From NCBI GenBank assembly GCA_042408785.1, contig JBHOQU010000100.1, forward strand, positions 1 to 39,234: a DNA stretch of 39,234 nucleotides, read 5' to 3'. Both the position numbers and the translations under genes were made by a program. Source of the DNA: JAUQQI01 sp042408785. GTDB lineage: Bacteria > Chloroflexota > Dehalococcoidia > JAUQQI01. The first letter of the stretch is position 1; every line of letters begins with the position of its first letter. The notes below the pieces were generated by a model. It had not been told where the DNA came from. It did no database searches and saw only the letters and a program-made list of their open reading frames with translations. Shown here piece by piece: positions 16,320 to 26,163 of this stretch.

Positions 16320-16597
16320 CCCGCCGCCTGGGGCGGGGGCTGCGGGTTGCCATCACCCGGTGGGTGCCGGAGGCCCCAGGCCGCCGGTCGGCCCGTCCGG
16401 GCGGCGGTCTTAAGCCGGGCGGCCAAATGGGCCTCGGAGCCGCAGCAGTTGAGTTCGCCGCCGGCGATACTGACCCCGGCCGGGCCGAGGCAAGGGTCGG
16501 CCTGAAGCCCTGAGCCCCCCAGGCCGGTCAGGGAGAGCCGTGAGTTGAGGCCAGGTTCGCCGCCCCGGGCGCGGGACTGTGATAATATTAGGCGGCG

Positions 16598-18088
16598 ATG
16601 GAGTACGAGGCGGTCATCGGCCTTGAGGTCCACTCCCAGCTCCTCACCCGCAGCAAAATGTTCTGTCGGTGCCCGGCCTTAGACTACGCCCGGGCCGAAC
16701 CCAACACCCGGGTCTGCCCCATCTGCCTGGGCATGCCGGGGGTCCTGCCGGTCATCAACCGGCGGGCGGTGGAGTACACCATCATGACCGGCCTGGCCCT
16801 CAACTGCGAGATTGCCAGGTTCTCCAAGTTCGACCGTAAGAACTACATGTACCCCGACCTGATGAAAAACTACCAGATTTCCCAGTACGACCTGCCCCTC
16901 TGCCGCAACGGCTGGCTCGACATTGAAATAAACGGCCGCACCAAGCGGGTGGGGATCATCCGGGTCCACCTGGAGGAGGACACCGCCCGCCTGCTCCACC
17001 GGACGGACCCCTCGGGGGAGACCTACTCCCTGGTGGACGTCAATCGGAGCGGGGTGCCCCTGCTGGAAATCGTCACCGCCCCGGACCTCCGGTCCCCCGA
17101 AGAGGCCCGGGCCTTTCTCGTCAAGCTCCGGACCATCCTGCAGTACCTTGGGGTCTCTTCCGGCAGCATGGAGGAGGGGAGCCTGCGCTGTGACGCCAAC
17201 GTGAGCGTCCGGCCGGTGGGGGAGACCCGGTTCGGCACCAAGGTCGAGGTCAAGAACATGAACAGCTTCCGCTCGGTCTACCGGGCCCTGGCCTATGAGA
17301 TCGAGCGGCAGATAAGCCTGCTGAAGGCGGGGCAGGAGGTGGCCCAGGAGACCCGGGGCTGGCTGGAGGATAAGGGGATAACGGTCCCCCAGCGGACCAA
17401 GGAATACGCCCACGACTACCGCTACTTCCCCGAACCCGACCTGCCGCCCCTTACCCCGGCCCCGGAATGGGTGGAGTCTATCCGCCAAAAGCTTCCCGAA
17501 CTTCCGGACGCCCGCCGGGACCGGTTCATGGCCGAGTACGGGCTGGGCCGCTACGATGCCAGCCTGCTTACCGAGGAGAAGGCCCTGGCCGACTTCTTCG
17601 AGGCGGCCGTAAGGCTTACGGAGGGGCGGCCGGCCCTGGCCAAACTGCCCGTGCCCCAGCGGGCCAAATCGCTGGCCAACTGGCTGCTCAACGAAACCCG
17701 GGGCCTGCTGGAGGCCACCGGCCGCAGCCTGGCCGAAACCGGCCTTGGGCCGGAGCATTACGTGGAGCTCATCGAGCTTCTGGAGGATGGAACCTTAAGC
17801 AGTCGGCTGGCCAAGCAGGTCTTCGAGGAGGCCTTCCGAAGCGGGAAACTGCCCCGCCAGGTGGTGGCCGAGCAGGGGCTGGTACGCATAACCGATGCCG
17901 ACCAGCTCGTGGCCATCATCGACCGGGTGGTGGCCGAAAATCCGGCCGCCGTCGCCGACTACCGGAAGGGCAAGGCCCAGGCCCTGACCTTCCTGGTGGG
18001 CCAGGTGATGAAGGCGACCCGGGGCAAGGCTGACCCGGCCCTCACCAACCGGCTGCTTAAGGAGCGGCTGGAGGACCGTTCGGAATGA
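16598..18088 (+). CDS. gatB: Aspartyl/glutamyl-tRNA amidotransferase subunit B
   Basis: A 496-residue subunit of the GatCAB complex that converts Glu-tRNA(Gln) or Asp-tRNA(Asn) to the amide. The N-terminal kinase-like domain has GLEVHSQLLT, zinc-type cysteines MFCRCP and VCPICLGMPG, and KNYMYPDLMKNYQISQYD; the C-terminal YqeY-like helical tail ends at GKADPALTNRLLKE. Length is standard. gatA and gatC are not beside it, so they must be elsewhere. ATG 16598 has no obvious SD. The gene overlaps yvcK by 4 bp (ATGA), indicating translational coupling. Confidence 0.95.
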   Translation: MEYEAVIGLEVHSQLLTRSKMFCRCPALDYARAEPNTRVCPICLGMPGVLPVINRRAVEYTIMTGLALNCEIARFSKFDRKNYMYPDLMKNYQISQYDLPLCRNGWLDIEINGRTKRVGIIRVHLEEDTARLLHRTDPSGETYSLVDVNRSGVPLLEIVTAPDLRSPEEARAFLVKLRTILQYLGVSSGSMEEGSLRCDANVSVRPVGETRFGTKVEVKNMNSFRSVYRALAYEIERQISLLKAGQEVAQETRGWLEDKGITVPQRTKEYAHDYRYFPEPDLPPLTPAPEWVESIRQKLPELPDARRDRFMAEYGLGRYDASLLTEEKALADFFEAAVRLTEGRPALAKLPVPQRAKSLANWLLNETRGLLEATGRSLAETGLGPEHYVELIELLEDGTLSSRLAKQVFEEAFRSGKLPRQVVAEQGLVRITDADQLVAIIDRVVAENPAAVADYRKGKAQALTFLVGQVMKATRGKADPALTNRLLKERLEDRSE

Positions 18089-19380
18089 GCCTACTGAGGT
18101 GGCTTTCCCCAGGCATTGAGGTGAAGCGCTGGCTCATCGTCCTGGGGCTGGGCATCGCCGTGGTGGGCCTGGGCCTCGGCTACGTGCTGCGCGACATCTA
18201 TGATTACTACACGTTTCCCGAGTGGGTTTACTATGCCACCCTTCAGTTTCTGCCCCGGTGGGTTCGGGCCCTCCTCTTTTTAGGGGCGGGGTTGGGGCTC
18301 ATTGGGTTCGGGCTTTATAAGCTAAACCGCTCCCTCCTCTCCGCCGTCCATGGGGATTACTCAGGGACCCAGCTTCTGGATATCCTCTACCGGCGCCGCT
18401 ACCTGAAGCGGGGCCCCCGGGTGGTGGCCATCGGGGGCGGGACCGGCCTTTCCACGCTGCTCCGGGGGCTTAAAAACTACACCGCCCAGGTCACGGCCGT
18501 GGTGACCGTGGCTGACGACGGGGGGAGCTCGGGCCGGCTCCGGGAGGAGCTGGGCATCCTGCCCCCGGGGGACATCCGCAACTGCATTACCGCCCTGGCC
18601 ACCGCCGAGCCCCTCATGACCCGGCTCTTCGAGTACCGCTTCAAGAACGGGGGCGGCCTCGAAGGCCACAGCTTCGGCAACCTTTTCATCGCCGCCCTGA
18701 CGGAGGTTACCGGCAGCTTTGAAAAGGCCGTCCTGGAGTCGAGCCGGGTCCTGGCCGTGCAGGGCCGGGTCCTGCCGGCCACCCTGGAGGATATCCAGCT
18801 CTGCGCCGAGCTGGAGACGGGCGAGGTGGTCCGGGGGGAATCGAAGATCCCCAAGCGGGCCGGCCGGATTCGGCGGGTGTTCTTGGTACCCCCAGACCCG
18901 CCGGCCTATTCGGCCGCCGTGCAGGCCATCCTCGATGCCGACCTGGTGGTGCTGGGGCCCGGGAGCCTTTACACCAGCGTCCTGCCGAACCTGATGGTTT
19001 CGGGCATCCGGGAGGCCCTGCGGGCCACCCGGGCCGTGCGGGTTTACGTTTGCAACGTGGCCACCCAGAAGGGCGAGACCGACAACTTCACCGTGGCCGA
19101 CCACGTCCGGACCCTGCTGGACCAGGCCGGGGGCGGCATCTTCGATTACGTCCTGGCCAACAGCCTTCCGGCCAAAAGCACCCACCCGGAGTGGGACGTG
19201 GTCAAACCGGAGCCCGGCGGACCCCTCCCTTCCGGCGTCCGGGTGGTCTGGGCCCCCGTCATCAACGAGGCCAACCCCCACTACCATGACCCGGACCGGC
19301 TGGCCCAGGCCCTCCTCGACCTCTACTTCCGGCACCGCCGGAGTCTGGGCAGGCTTTTCGTAGTGGGATCCATCAGATAA
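18085..19380 (+). CDS. yvcK: YvcK/CofD-like gluconeogenesis factor with an N-terminal membrane anchor
   Basis: A 431-residue protein. Two hydrophobic helices (about 18-36 and 57-77) anchor it, unlike Bacillus YvcK, which is soluble. From about residue 110 the CofD-like domain is clear: VVAIGGGTGLSTLLRGLKNY, VADDGGSSGRLREELG, GDIRNCITALA, HSFGNLFIAAL and VLGPGSLYTSVLPNL. The family binds UDP-sugars and is needed for cell-wall balance and growth on gluconeogenic substrates. It starts inside the gatB stop. Membrane-anchored forms are known in some clades. Confidence 0.9.
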   Translation: MSLLRWLSPGIEVKRWLIVLGLGIAVVGLGLGYVLRDIYDYYTFPEWVYYATLQFLPRWVRALLFLGAGLGLIGFGLYKLNRSLLSAVHGDYSGTQLLDILYRRRYLKRGPRVVAIGGGTGLSTLLRGLKNYTAQVTAVVTVADDGGSSGRLREELGILPPGDIRNCITALATAEPLMTRLFEYRFKNGGGLEGHSFGNLFIAALTEVTGSFEKAVLESSRVLAVQGRVLPATLEDIQLCAELETGEVVRGESKIPKRAGRIRRVFLVPPDPPAYSAAVQAILDADLVVLGPGSLYTSVLPNLMVSGIREALRATRAVRVYVCNVATQKGETDNFTVADHVRTLLDQAGGGIFDYVLANSLPAKSTHPEWDVVKPEPGGPLPSGVRVVWAPVINEANPHYHDPDRLAQALLDLYFRHRRSLGRLFVVGSIR

Positions 19381-19391
19381 AGCTCAGGGCG

Positions 19392-22300
19392 ATGGCGGCC
19401 GCCAGAGTCGCGGGGCTGAGCCTGCGGGGTCTCGGGGTCGAGGCCGGCGAGCTGGTGCGGCGTTGGGCCAGCCCGGTAGCGGAGCTTTTGGCCGCGGCCG
19501 GGGTGGTGGCCGCCGGCCTGACCTTCCTCGGGCCCCTTTTGCGGGCCGGGCTGGTTTACTACGAGCGGGATACGGTCGTCTTTTACTACCCGGTCCTGGC
19601 GGCCATCCACGGCCGCCTGCGGGGATTTGAGCTCCCGCTCTGGACCCCCCACATCCTCGGGGGTTACCCCCTCTTCGCCGACGGGGAGGTGGGGGCCTTC
19701 TACCCGCCGGTCTTTTTCGGGGCCCTCCTGCTGGGGCCGACCGAGCTCTTCGCCGGCCTGGTAGCCTTCCACCTGGTCCTGACCGGCCTGACCATGTACA
19801 GCTTTGGCCGCACCCTGGGCCTGGGTCGGGTCGGGGCCGTGGCCTCGGCCTGCGCCTACATGCTCTCCGGCTTTACGGTGGCCCAGGTCCACCACTTAAA
19901 TATCCTTGCCGGTCTGGCCTGGGCACCCCTGGTTTTCGCCCTGGCCGAGGCCGCCCTCCGCCGGCGGGGCCGGGCCCGGCTGGCCGCCGTCCTCGGGGCG
20001 GGGGTGGCCTTCGGGCTCCAGTGCCTTACGGTTCACGTCCAGGTTCCGATGATGACGGGGTTCGGCCTGGCCGTCTACGTAACGGGCCGGGTCCTATTGG
20101 GCCCGGTGGCCGGGCTCGGGGTGCCCCTTCCCGGCCGGGCTTTGGGCCGGACCGCTGCGGCCGCGGTCGGGCGGGTGGGTCTGGGGGCGGGGATCCTGGC
20201 GGCGGTTCCCCTGGTGGGGGGAGTGGTTGGGGCCGTCCAGCTCCTGCCCCTCCACGAGCTGGGAAACTTCTCGGCCCGGGCGGCCGGCCTGAGCTACGAG
20301 CTGGCCGGCCGCCATGCCGTCGCCCCACCCCACCTCTGGAGCCTGGTTAATCCTTACTTTTTCCGAACACCCGACGGCTTCGACTGGTCCCTCTGGTCCC
20401 CCTGGGAGACAGCCGTCTACGTGGGGACGGCGGTGCTCTTCCTGGGGGCCACCGGCCTGATTTTCGGACCCTGGCGGACGGCCCTCGCCGTGGCCGGGGT
20501 GGGAGTGGGCGGCCTGCTGGTGGCCATGGCCTACTACGCCCCGGTTAACCTACACCTATGGCTCTGGCACATCTACCCCTACAACCTCATCCGCGCCCCC
20601 GGCCGCTTCAGCCTCCTCTTCGCCCTGGGGATGGCGGCCCTGGCCGGCCTGGGGGTCCAGGCCATCCTCACCGCCGCCGGCTGGCGGCGCCGCCTGCTCC
20701 TCCTCTGGGTCTGCCTCTGGGCGGCCGGCCTCTGGGCCGGGCAGGAACTGCTTCGGCAGGCCGCCGCCGACGTGGTCCAGAAGGCCGGCTGGGTGGCGGG
20801 GTGGGTGGACCACTACCTTTCCCTGCCCCGAATGAGCCGGCTGCCCCCCCGGGTCCTGACGGAGGAGCAGGTTTACGAGGGATTGCGGGCAAGCCTTTCC
20901 CCCGACAACTTCTGGTTCCAGGCGGCCGCCGTCTGGGTCGGCCTGACCCTGCTGGCCGCCGCCCTGGCCCTGGGCCTCCGCCGGGGCCGGCAGCTAATCC
21001 TGGGGACCGTGCCGGTAATCGTGGCCGCCGAGCTCATCCTGGCCGGCCGGTCCTTCCACCCGACGATGCCTTTGAGCGGGCTGGCGACCCCCCAGCCCCT
21101 GGCCGCCGAGCTGAAAAAGCTGGCCGGACCCGGCGACCGGGTCTTCACCTTCCCCGGGGCCGGGACCGAGCCCAACACCTTGCTCCCCCTGGGTTTGAGT
21201 GACCTTAACGGCTACACCTCCCTGGTTTACGCCCGCCATTTAAGCTTCATTGCGGCCGCCGGCTGGGTGGAGGGTCCCCTCCTAGACGCGGCCGCCGTAA
21301 AGTACGTGGTTCGCCGGGGCCGGTACGTGCCCCTTCCCTCGGCAGAGCTTACGGCCTACGACCCGACCCGGCCCCTGCTGAGCGCCGCGGCCGGGGGGGC
21401 GGCTGCCACCGCCGGGTTCCGGGTTTCGCCGGTTTTCGAGGCCGAGGAGGTGAGGGTGATTTCCCTCCTGCAGAACAGCCTTAATGTGGGGCAGGGGACC
21501 CCGGTGGGGGAAGTGGTCCTCATCGGCCCCGGTGGGGAGCGGGCCGAGTTCCGGCTGCTGGCCGGGGTCCACACCGCCGAATGGGCCTACGACCGGGCCG
21601 ACGTCCGGCCCGTGGTCAAGCACGCCAAGCCCCTGGTGGCGGCCCAGTGGAAAACCGTCGGTTTTGAGGCCAACGCCTACCTGGCCAAGTTTCCCCTGCC
21701 CAGGCCCTTCCCCGTGGCCCGGGTCCAGCTTAAGAGCCTTACCACCGGCGCGACCGTGCAGTTTTACGGCCTCAGCCTGGTGAGCTACCGCCGGGGCGAG
21801 GTCTACAACCTGGACCCCCTAAATCGGGAGCGGTTTAACGTCGTCCGGCGGGGAGAGGACGGCATCATCCTGGAAAATCTGCGGGCGCTGCCCCGGGCCT
21901 TTTTGGCGGGACAGGCGGTGGTGCTTCCGCCCGGCGCCGACGTGCTGGGCTTCATGCAGGGCGGCCCTTACGACCCGGCCCGCATGGTGGTCTTCGAGGC
22001 CCCGGAGGCCCCGCCCGAGTACCGGGTTGACTCGCTGCGGCTGGAGGCGGGCCCCAACCGGGACCAGGCGGGCACCGTTCGCTGGCTTGCCGACGAGCCG
22101 GAGCGCATCCGCCTCGAAGTTTCCACCCCATACTGGGCTTACCTGATCCTTGCCGACAGCTACTACCCGGGCTGGGTGGCGACGGTGGACGGGGTGCCGG
22201 TTCGGGTCTACCGGGCCAATTACATCTTCCGGGCCGTCCAGCTTTCGCCCGGCGTTCACCAGGTGGAGTTCCGCTACCTGCCCGAAAGCTTCCGGCGGGG

Positions 22301-22409
22301 CTACGTTATAACCTTGGCCGGCGCGGCTATCCTGGCCCTTTTGCTTTTGGAGCTTCGGCTGGGAATTCTCGGCCGGCTGGTGGGCTGGGGATGGAGGAGG
22401 CTCCGGTGA
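19392..22409 (+). CDS. YfhO-family integral membrane protein
   Basis: A 1005-residue protein with about 12 membrane helices and a long extracytoplasmic C-terminal beta-rich region, ending in one more helix (AGAAILALLLLELRLGIL). The family-typical early loops are ERDTVVFYYPVL and LWTPHILGGYPLFADGE, and the late motif is YYPGWVATVDG with an ending like VEFRYLPESFRRG. Members act in glycosyl transfer to lipoteichoic acids or other envelope polymers in Bacillota; the substrate here is unknown. ATG 19392 lies 11 bp after yvcK. Its 3' end overlaps the next gene by 19 bp. Confidence 0.88.
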   Translation: MAAARVAGLSLRGLGVEAGELVRRWASPVAELLAAAGVVAAGLTFLGPLLRAGLVYYERDTVVFYYPVLAAIHGRLRGFELPLWTPHILGGYPLFADGEVGAFYPPVFFGALLLGPTELFAGLVAFHLVLTGLTMYSFGRTLGLGRVGAVASACAYMLSGFTVAQVHHLNILAGLAWAPLVFALAEAALRRRGRARLAAVLGAGVAFGLQCLTVHVQVPMMTGFGLAVYVTGRVLLGPVAGLGVPLPGRALGRTAAAAVGRVGLGAGILAAVPLVGGVVGAVQLLPLHELGNFSARAAGLSYELAGRHAVAPPHLWSLVNPYFFRTPDGFDWSLWSPWETAVYVGTAVLFLGATGLIFGPWRTALAVAGVGVGGLLVAMAYYAPVNLHLWLWHIYPYNLIRAPGRFSLLFALGMAALAGLGVQAILTAAGWRRRLLLLWVCLWAAGLWAGQELLRQAAADVVQKAGWVAGWVDHYLSLPRMSRLPPRVLTEEQVYEGLRASLSPDNFWFQAAAVWVGLTLLAAALALGLRRGRQLILGTVPVIVAAELILAGRSFHPTMPLSGLATPQPLAAELKKLAGPGDRVFTFPGAGTEPNTLLPLGLSDLNGYTSLVYARHLSFIAAAGWVEGPLLDAAAVKYVVRRGRYVPLPSAELTAYDPTRPLLSAAAGGAAATAGFRVSPVFEAEEVRVISLLQNSLNVGQGTPVGEVVLIGPGGERAEFRLLAGVHTAEWAYDRADVRPVVKHAKPLVAAQWKTVGFEANAYLAKFPLPRPFPVARVQLKSLTTGATVQFYGLSLVSYRRGEVYNLDPLNRERFNVVRRGEDGIILENLRALPRAFLAGQAVVLPPGADVLGFMQGGPYDPARMVVFEAPEAPPEYRVDSLRLEAGPNRDQAGTVRWLADEPERIRLEVSTPYWAYLILADSYYPGWVATVDGVPVRVYRANYIFRAVQLSPGVHQVEFRYLPESFRRGYVITLAGAAILALLLLELRLGILGRLVGWGWRRLR

Positions 22410-24775
22410 AGACCGTCGAGGCAACGGCCGGCGTCTCTCCGGCCTTTAGCGCCCGCCTGGCCCTGCCGGCTGCCCTGGCCACCTTTTTCCTCTCCGGGTT
22501 TGCCGCCCTTCTCTATCAGGTGGTCTGGCAGCGGATGCTGGTTTTCTTCTCCGGGGCCGACGTCTACGCGGTGACGGTGACGGTGGCCGCCTTCATGGCC
22601 GGCCTGGGCTGCGGGAGCCTGGCCGGCGGCTATATCGCCGACCGGGTTCCCCGGAGCCGGGCGCTGGCCCTCTTCGGCCTGGCCGAGCTTTCGGTAGGGG
22701 CCTTTGCCCTCCTGAGCAAGGGGTTTTATTACGACTTTCTGTACACCCAGCACGGCTACCTGGCCCGCGACCTTCTCACCCTGGGGCTGGTGCTCTTTTT
22801 GAGCATGCTCTTTCCCACCTTCTTTATGGGCATGTCTTTGCCCCTCCTCTCCCGGGCCCTGGCCGCCACCCTGGAGGCCGCCCCCGGAACCATCGGCGCC
22901 CTCTACGGGGTCAATACCTTTGGGGCGGCCGTCGGGTCCCTGGTTACCACCTGGTTTCTGCTGCGCCGCCTTGATTTCGAGTCGGCCCTTCAGCTTGGGG
23001 CCGCCCTTAACCTGGCCTGCGCCGCCACGGCCATCCCCCTGGGTCTGCTTGCGGCCCCGGCGCCCTTCCGGGGTCCGGAGCCGGCGCCGGCCCGTGACCC
23101 GGGTGGGGCGGGGTCCGGCCTCGGCTTCGGGGCCTGGGCGGCGGTCTATGGGCTTACGGGGTTTATAAACCTCTCCCTGGAGGTCCTCTGGTTTCGCCTA
23201 CTCAGCACCATGCTCAAGGCCACCGCCTTCACCTTCGGCACCCTCCTGGGAATCTATTTGGGGGGCCTCGCCCTGGGAACCCTGGCCGGCATCGGTCTGG
23301 TGGGCCGGAGTCGGAGTCCGGCCCGAACTTTTCTCCTTTTGGAGGCAGCGGTCGGGGCCTACGCCCTGGCATCCCTGACCCTGCTGCTGGTGGCCGTCGA
23401 CCGGGTGCCCCCCCTGGCTCCCCTCTGGCGCTACTTCGGCGAGTACGAGCCCCTGGACGTGGGGCAGGCCCTGGCCAACCTGCGGGAATACCTGCTGGGG
23501 GTGGCCCCCTTCGACCCGGCCGCGGACCGCCTGACCGTGAAGTTTCTGGGAATTTACTTCCTGCTGCCGACGGCCATCGTCGGGCCGCCGACCTTTTTAA
23601 TGGGCCTCAGTTTCCCCTTCTTGCAGAAGGCGACCCAGACCGACGCCGAAAAGATCGGCCGGCGGGTAGGCTGGCTCCAGACGGCCAACATTGCCGGCAG
23701 CCTGGCCGGGACGGCGGCCACCGGGACCGTCCTGCTGGGCACGCTGGGGACGGCCGAAACTTTGCGGCTCCTGGTGGCCTTAAGCGGCGGCCTTCTACTC
23801 CTGGCCGCCGGTCTCGCCGGTTCCCCGGCCCGGCGGGCGGTCTGGGGGCTGGCGGCCCTGGGCCTTTCGGCGGCGGCCCTCCGCGGGGCCCCTTCGGCCG
23901 AGCTCCTCTGGGCCAAGCTGCACGGGACGACCCCGGACCGGGTCATCTTTTTTGAGGACGGTTCGGGCCTTTCTCTGATAAAAAACGAGCGGCCGGATTT
24001 CGGCGGCCGCTCCTTCATCTTCGCCAACGGCCGGGGGGAAAGCTGGGTCCCCTACGGCGGGACCCACACCCTCCTGGGCGTCCTGCCGGCCATGCTCCAC
24101 CCGGAGCCTAAGGAGGTGGCCGTCATCGGCCTCGGGTCGGGGGACACCCTCTTTAACATCGCCAGCCGGCCCGAGACCACCCGGGTGACCTGCATCGAAA
24201 TCGTCGGCTCCCAGCCGGACGCCCTCCGGACCCTGGCGGCCCGCCAGCCTTACCGGCCCCTCCAGCTCCTCTGGGCGGACCCCCGCATCGAGCTGGTGGT
24301 GGGCGACGGCCGCACCTACCTGGCCCGCTCCGGCCGGAAGTTCGACATCATCGAGGCCGACGCCCTCCGGCCCAACAGCGCCTACGCCGGCAACCTCTAC
24401 TCCCTGGAGTACTTCACCCTGCTGAGGGAGCGGCTCAAGCCCGGGGGCCTGGCGGTCACCTGGGTGCCGACCCTGCGCACCCACGACACCTTTGTCAAGG
24501 CTTTCCCCTACGTGGTGAGCTTCGGCATCATCCTGGTGGGGAGCAACGAGCCCATCGTGGTCGACCGGGAGGCCATCTGGCGGCGGCTGTCACACCCCTT
24601 CGTGGTGGAGCGGTACCGGGATTCGGGCCTGGACATTCCCGGGGGCCTCCGCTGGCTTCTGGATACTTACCCACCGGTCTCCATTGGGCCGGAATTCGAC
24701 CGGTCGGCCATCGGGGATATAAACCGGGACCTCCAGCCCAAGGATGAGTTCATGGTTGCGGGGAGGCTGCCATGA
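22391..24775 (+). CDS. Membrane transporter-like domain fused to a spermidine-synthase-like methyltransferase fold
   Basis: A 794-residue fusion. The first 500 residues form about 12-14 membrane helices resembling an MFS transporter. The C-terminal 270 residues have a Rossmann fold, VAVIGLGSGDTLFNI, then VTCIEIVGSQ, GDGRTYLARSGRKFDIIEAD and LREGLKPGG-type spacing, as in spermidine synthases. The usual aspartates of the polyamine site (D-A/S-S-D-P) are replaced by IIEADALRP, so spermidine synthesis is doubtful. ATG 22391 sits within yfhO with no clean SD, while its stop overlaps larA (ATGA); these point to a coupled operon. Cargo unknown. Confidence 0.85.
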   Translation: MEEAPVKTVEATAGVSPAFSARLALPAALATFFLSGFAALLYQVVWQRMLVFFSGADVYAVTVTVAAFMAGLGCGSLAGGYIADRVPRSRALALFGLAELSVGAFALLSKGFYYDFLYTQHGYLARDLLTLGLVLFLSMLFPTFFMGMSLPLLSRALAATLEAAPGTIGALYGVNTFGAAVGSLVTTWFLLRRLDFESALQLGAALNLACAATAIPLGLLAAPAPFRGPEPAPARDPGGAGSGLGFGAWAAVYGLTGFINLSLEVLWFRLLSTMLKATAFTFGTLLGIYLGGLALGTLAGIGLVGRSRSPARTFLLLEAAVGAYALASLTLLLVAVDRVPPLAPLWRYFGEYEPLDVGQALANLREYLLGVAPFDPAADRLTVKFLGIYFLLPTAIVGPPTFLMGLSFPFLQKATQTDAEKIGRRVGWLQTANIAGSLAGTAATGTVLLGTLGTAETLRLLVALSGGLLLLAAGLAGSPARRAVWGLAALGLSAAALRGAPSAELLWAKLHGTTPDRVIFFEDGSGLSLIKNERPDFGGRSFIFANGRGESWVPYGGTHTLLGVLPAMLHPEPKEVAVIGLGSGDTLFNIASRPETTRVTCIEIVGSQPDALRTLAARQPYRPLQLLWADPRIELVVGDGRTYLARSGRKFDIIEADALRPNSAYAGNLYSLEYFTLLRERLKPGGLAVTWVPTLRTHDTFVKAFPYVVSFGIILVGSNEPIVVDREAIWRRLSHPFVVERYRDSGLDIPGGLRWLLDTYPPVSIGPEFDRSAIGDINRDLQPKDEFMVAGRLP

Positions 24776-26163
24776 CGCAGGTTGTAAGTCTGCCCTTCGG
24801 CACCGGAAAGGTTGAGGTCGAGCTTCCCGAGGATGCCCAAATCATCCGGCCGGCCCAGGCCCGGCTGGAACCCCTGGCAGACCTCCGGGCGGCCCTGGAA
24901 GGGGCCTTAAGCCGGCCCCTGGGTCTTCCGCCCCTGGGGAAGCTGGTGGGGCCGGCCTCCCGGGTGCTCATCGCCTTCGATGACCCCTGCTCCCCGGCCC
25001 GGGGCCCCATTCGGGAGGTGGCCCTTAAAACCGTCCTGGATGCCCTTGCCGACGCCGGGGTCCGCCCGGAAAAGATCCGGGCGGTGGTGGCCAACGCCCT
25101 CCACCGCAAATTCAGCCGGGCGGAACTGGCCGCCACCATCGGGGCCGACCTGGTGGCGGCCCTGGGGGAAAGGCTCTCGTGCCACGACGCCGAGGACCCC
25201 GAAAACCTGGTTCACCTGGGCAAAACTCCCTCGGGCTACGACGTGGAGGTCCACCGGGCGGTGGTGGAGTCGGACCTGACAATTTACATAAACAGCGGCT
25301 ACAACCTGGGGTTCAACGGGGGCTGGAAGTCGGTGTGCGTGGGGCTGAGCACTTGGCGGTCCATCCGCTGGACCCACACCCCCGACGGGATGTCCATGTC
25401 CATCCGCAACAACCGGATGCACCGGATCCTGGACGAGATGGGGGACTATTTAGAGGCCCGCCTCGGCCGACGGGTCTTTAAAATCGAGATGCTTCGGGCA
25501 ACCTACGAGCAGCCGGCGGCCGTCTGGGCCGGCGGGGTCCGGGAGACCCGGCAGGCGGCCCTGGAGACCCTGGCCGCCCAGCTTCCGCCCCGCCGGTCGG
25601 CCGCTGCCCGGCCGGTGGATATCCTGGTCTACGGGGTGCCCGACAACAGCCCCTACGCGGTCTTTGCTCGGCCCAACCCGATCTTAACCCTGATTTCCAG
25701 CGGCCTGGGCTACCTGGGCGGCTACATCGAGGCCGTGGGGAAGCCGGGCTGCACGGTGATCCTGGCCACCCCCTGTCCCGAGGAGTGGGACCTGGAGCAC
25801 CACCCGTCCTACAAAGAGGTCTGGGACCGGGTGTTGACCCAGACCCTGGACCCGTACGAGATCATGGCCCGGTTTGAGGCCCAGTTCGCCGCCCACCCCG
25901 GTTACATTGAGAGATACCGCTTCGGGTTTGCCTTCCACCCGGTCCACAGCCTGCTGGCCACCCACCCCCTGCGGCGGCTGCGCCACGCCGGGCGGGTGTT
26001 TGTGGCCGGGGCGGCGGACCCGAAGGTGCCCGAACACCTCGGGTTTAAGGCCTTTAAGACGGTGGAGGCGGCCCTGGCGGCCGCCCGGCAGATTCACGGG
26101 CCCAGGGCGACCATCGCCGTCGTGGACTACTCCGAGCAGCCGCGGCCGGGCCGGGAGGCATAA
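24772..26163 (+). CDS. LarA-like nickel-pincer racemase family protein (DUF2088)
   Basis: A 463-residue protein of the lactate racemase LarA family, whose members isomerise 2-hydroxy acids using a nickel-pincer nucleotide. NALHRKFSRAEL (His near 112) and NGGWKSVCVGLSTW, with K186 at the place of the pincer-bound lysine, are family features, as are DDPCSPARG and the C-terminal alpha/beta fold. Accessory larB, larC and larE are absent from the window, so cofactor supply cannot be judged. It overlaps the preceding gene by 4 bp and converges on the GH57 gene with a 37-bp overlap. True lactate specificity is not shown. Confidence 0.85.
   Translation: MTQVVSLPFGTGKVEVELPEDAQIIRPAQARLEPLADLRAALEGALSRPLGLPPLGKLVGPASRVLIAFDDPCSPARGPIREVALKTVLDALADAGVRPEKIRAVVANALHRKFSRAELAATIGADLVAALGERLSCHDAEDPENLVHLGKTPSGYDVEVHRAVVESDLTIYINSGYNLGFNGGWKSVCVGLSTWRSIRWTHTPDGMSMSIRNNRMHRILDEMGDYLEARLGRRVFKIEMLRATYEQPAAVWAGGVRETRQAALETLAAQLPPRRSAAARPVDILVYGVPDNSPYAVFARPNPILTLISSGLGYLGGYIEAVGKPGCTVILATPCPEEWDLEHHPSYKEVWDRVLTQTLDPYEIMARFEAQFAAHPGYIERYRFGFAFHPVHSLLATHPLRRLRHAGRVFVAGAADPKVPEHLGFKAFKTVEAALAAARQIHGPRATIAVVDYSEQPRPGREA

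Noticed and set aside
16250..16633. A - strand open frame of 127 codons between the S51 gene and gatB
   Set aside because: Gly/Ala/Pro-rich with no recognisable motif, it overlaps the terminator and gatB start, and has no SD. GC-rich DNA often gives such frames.
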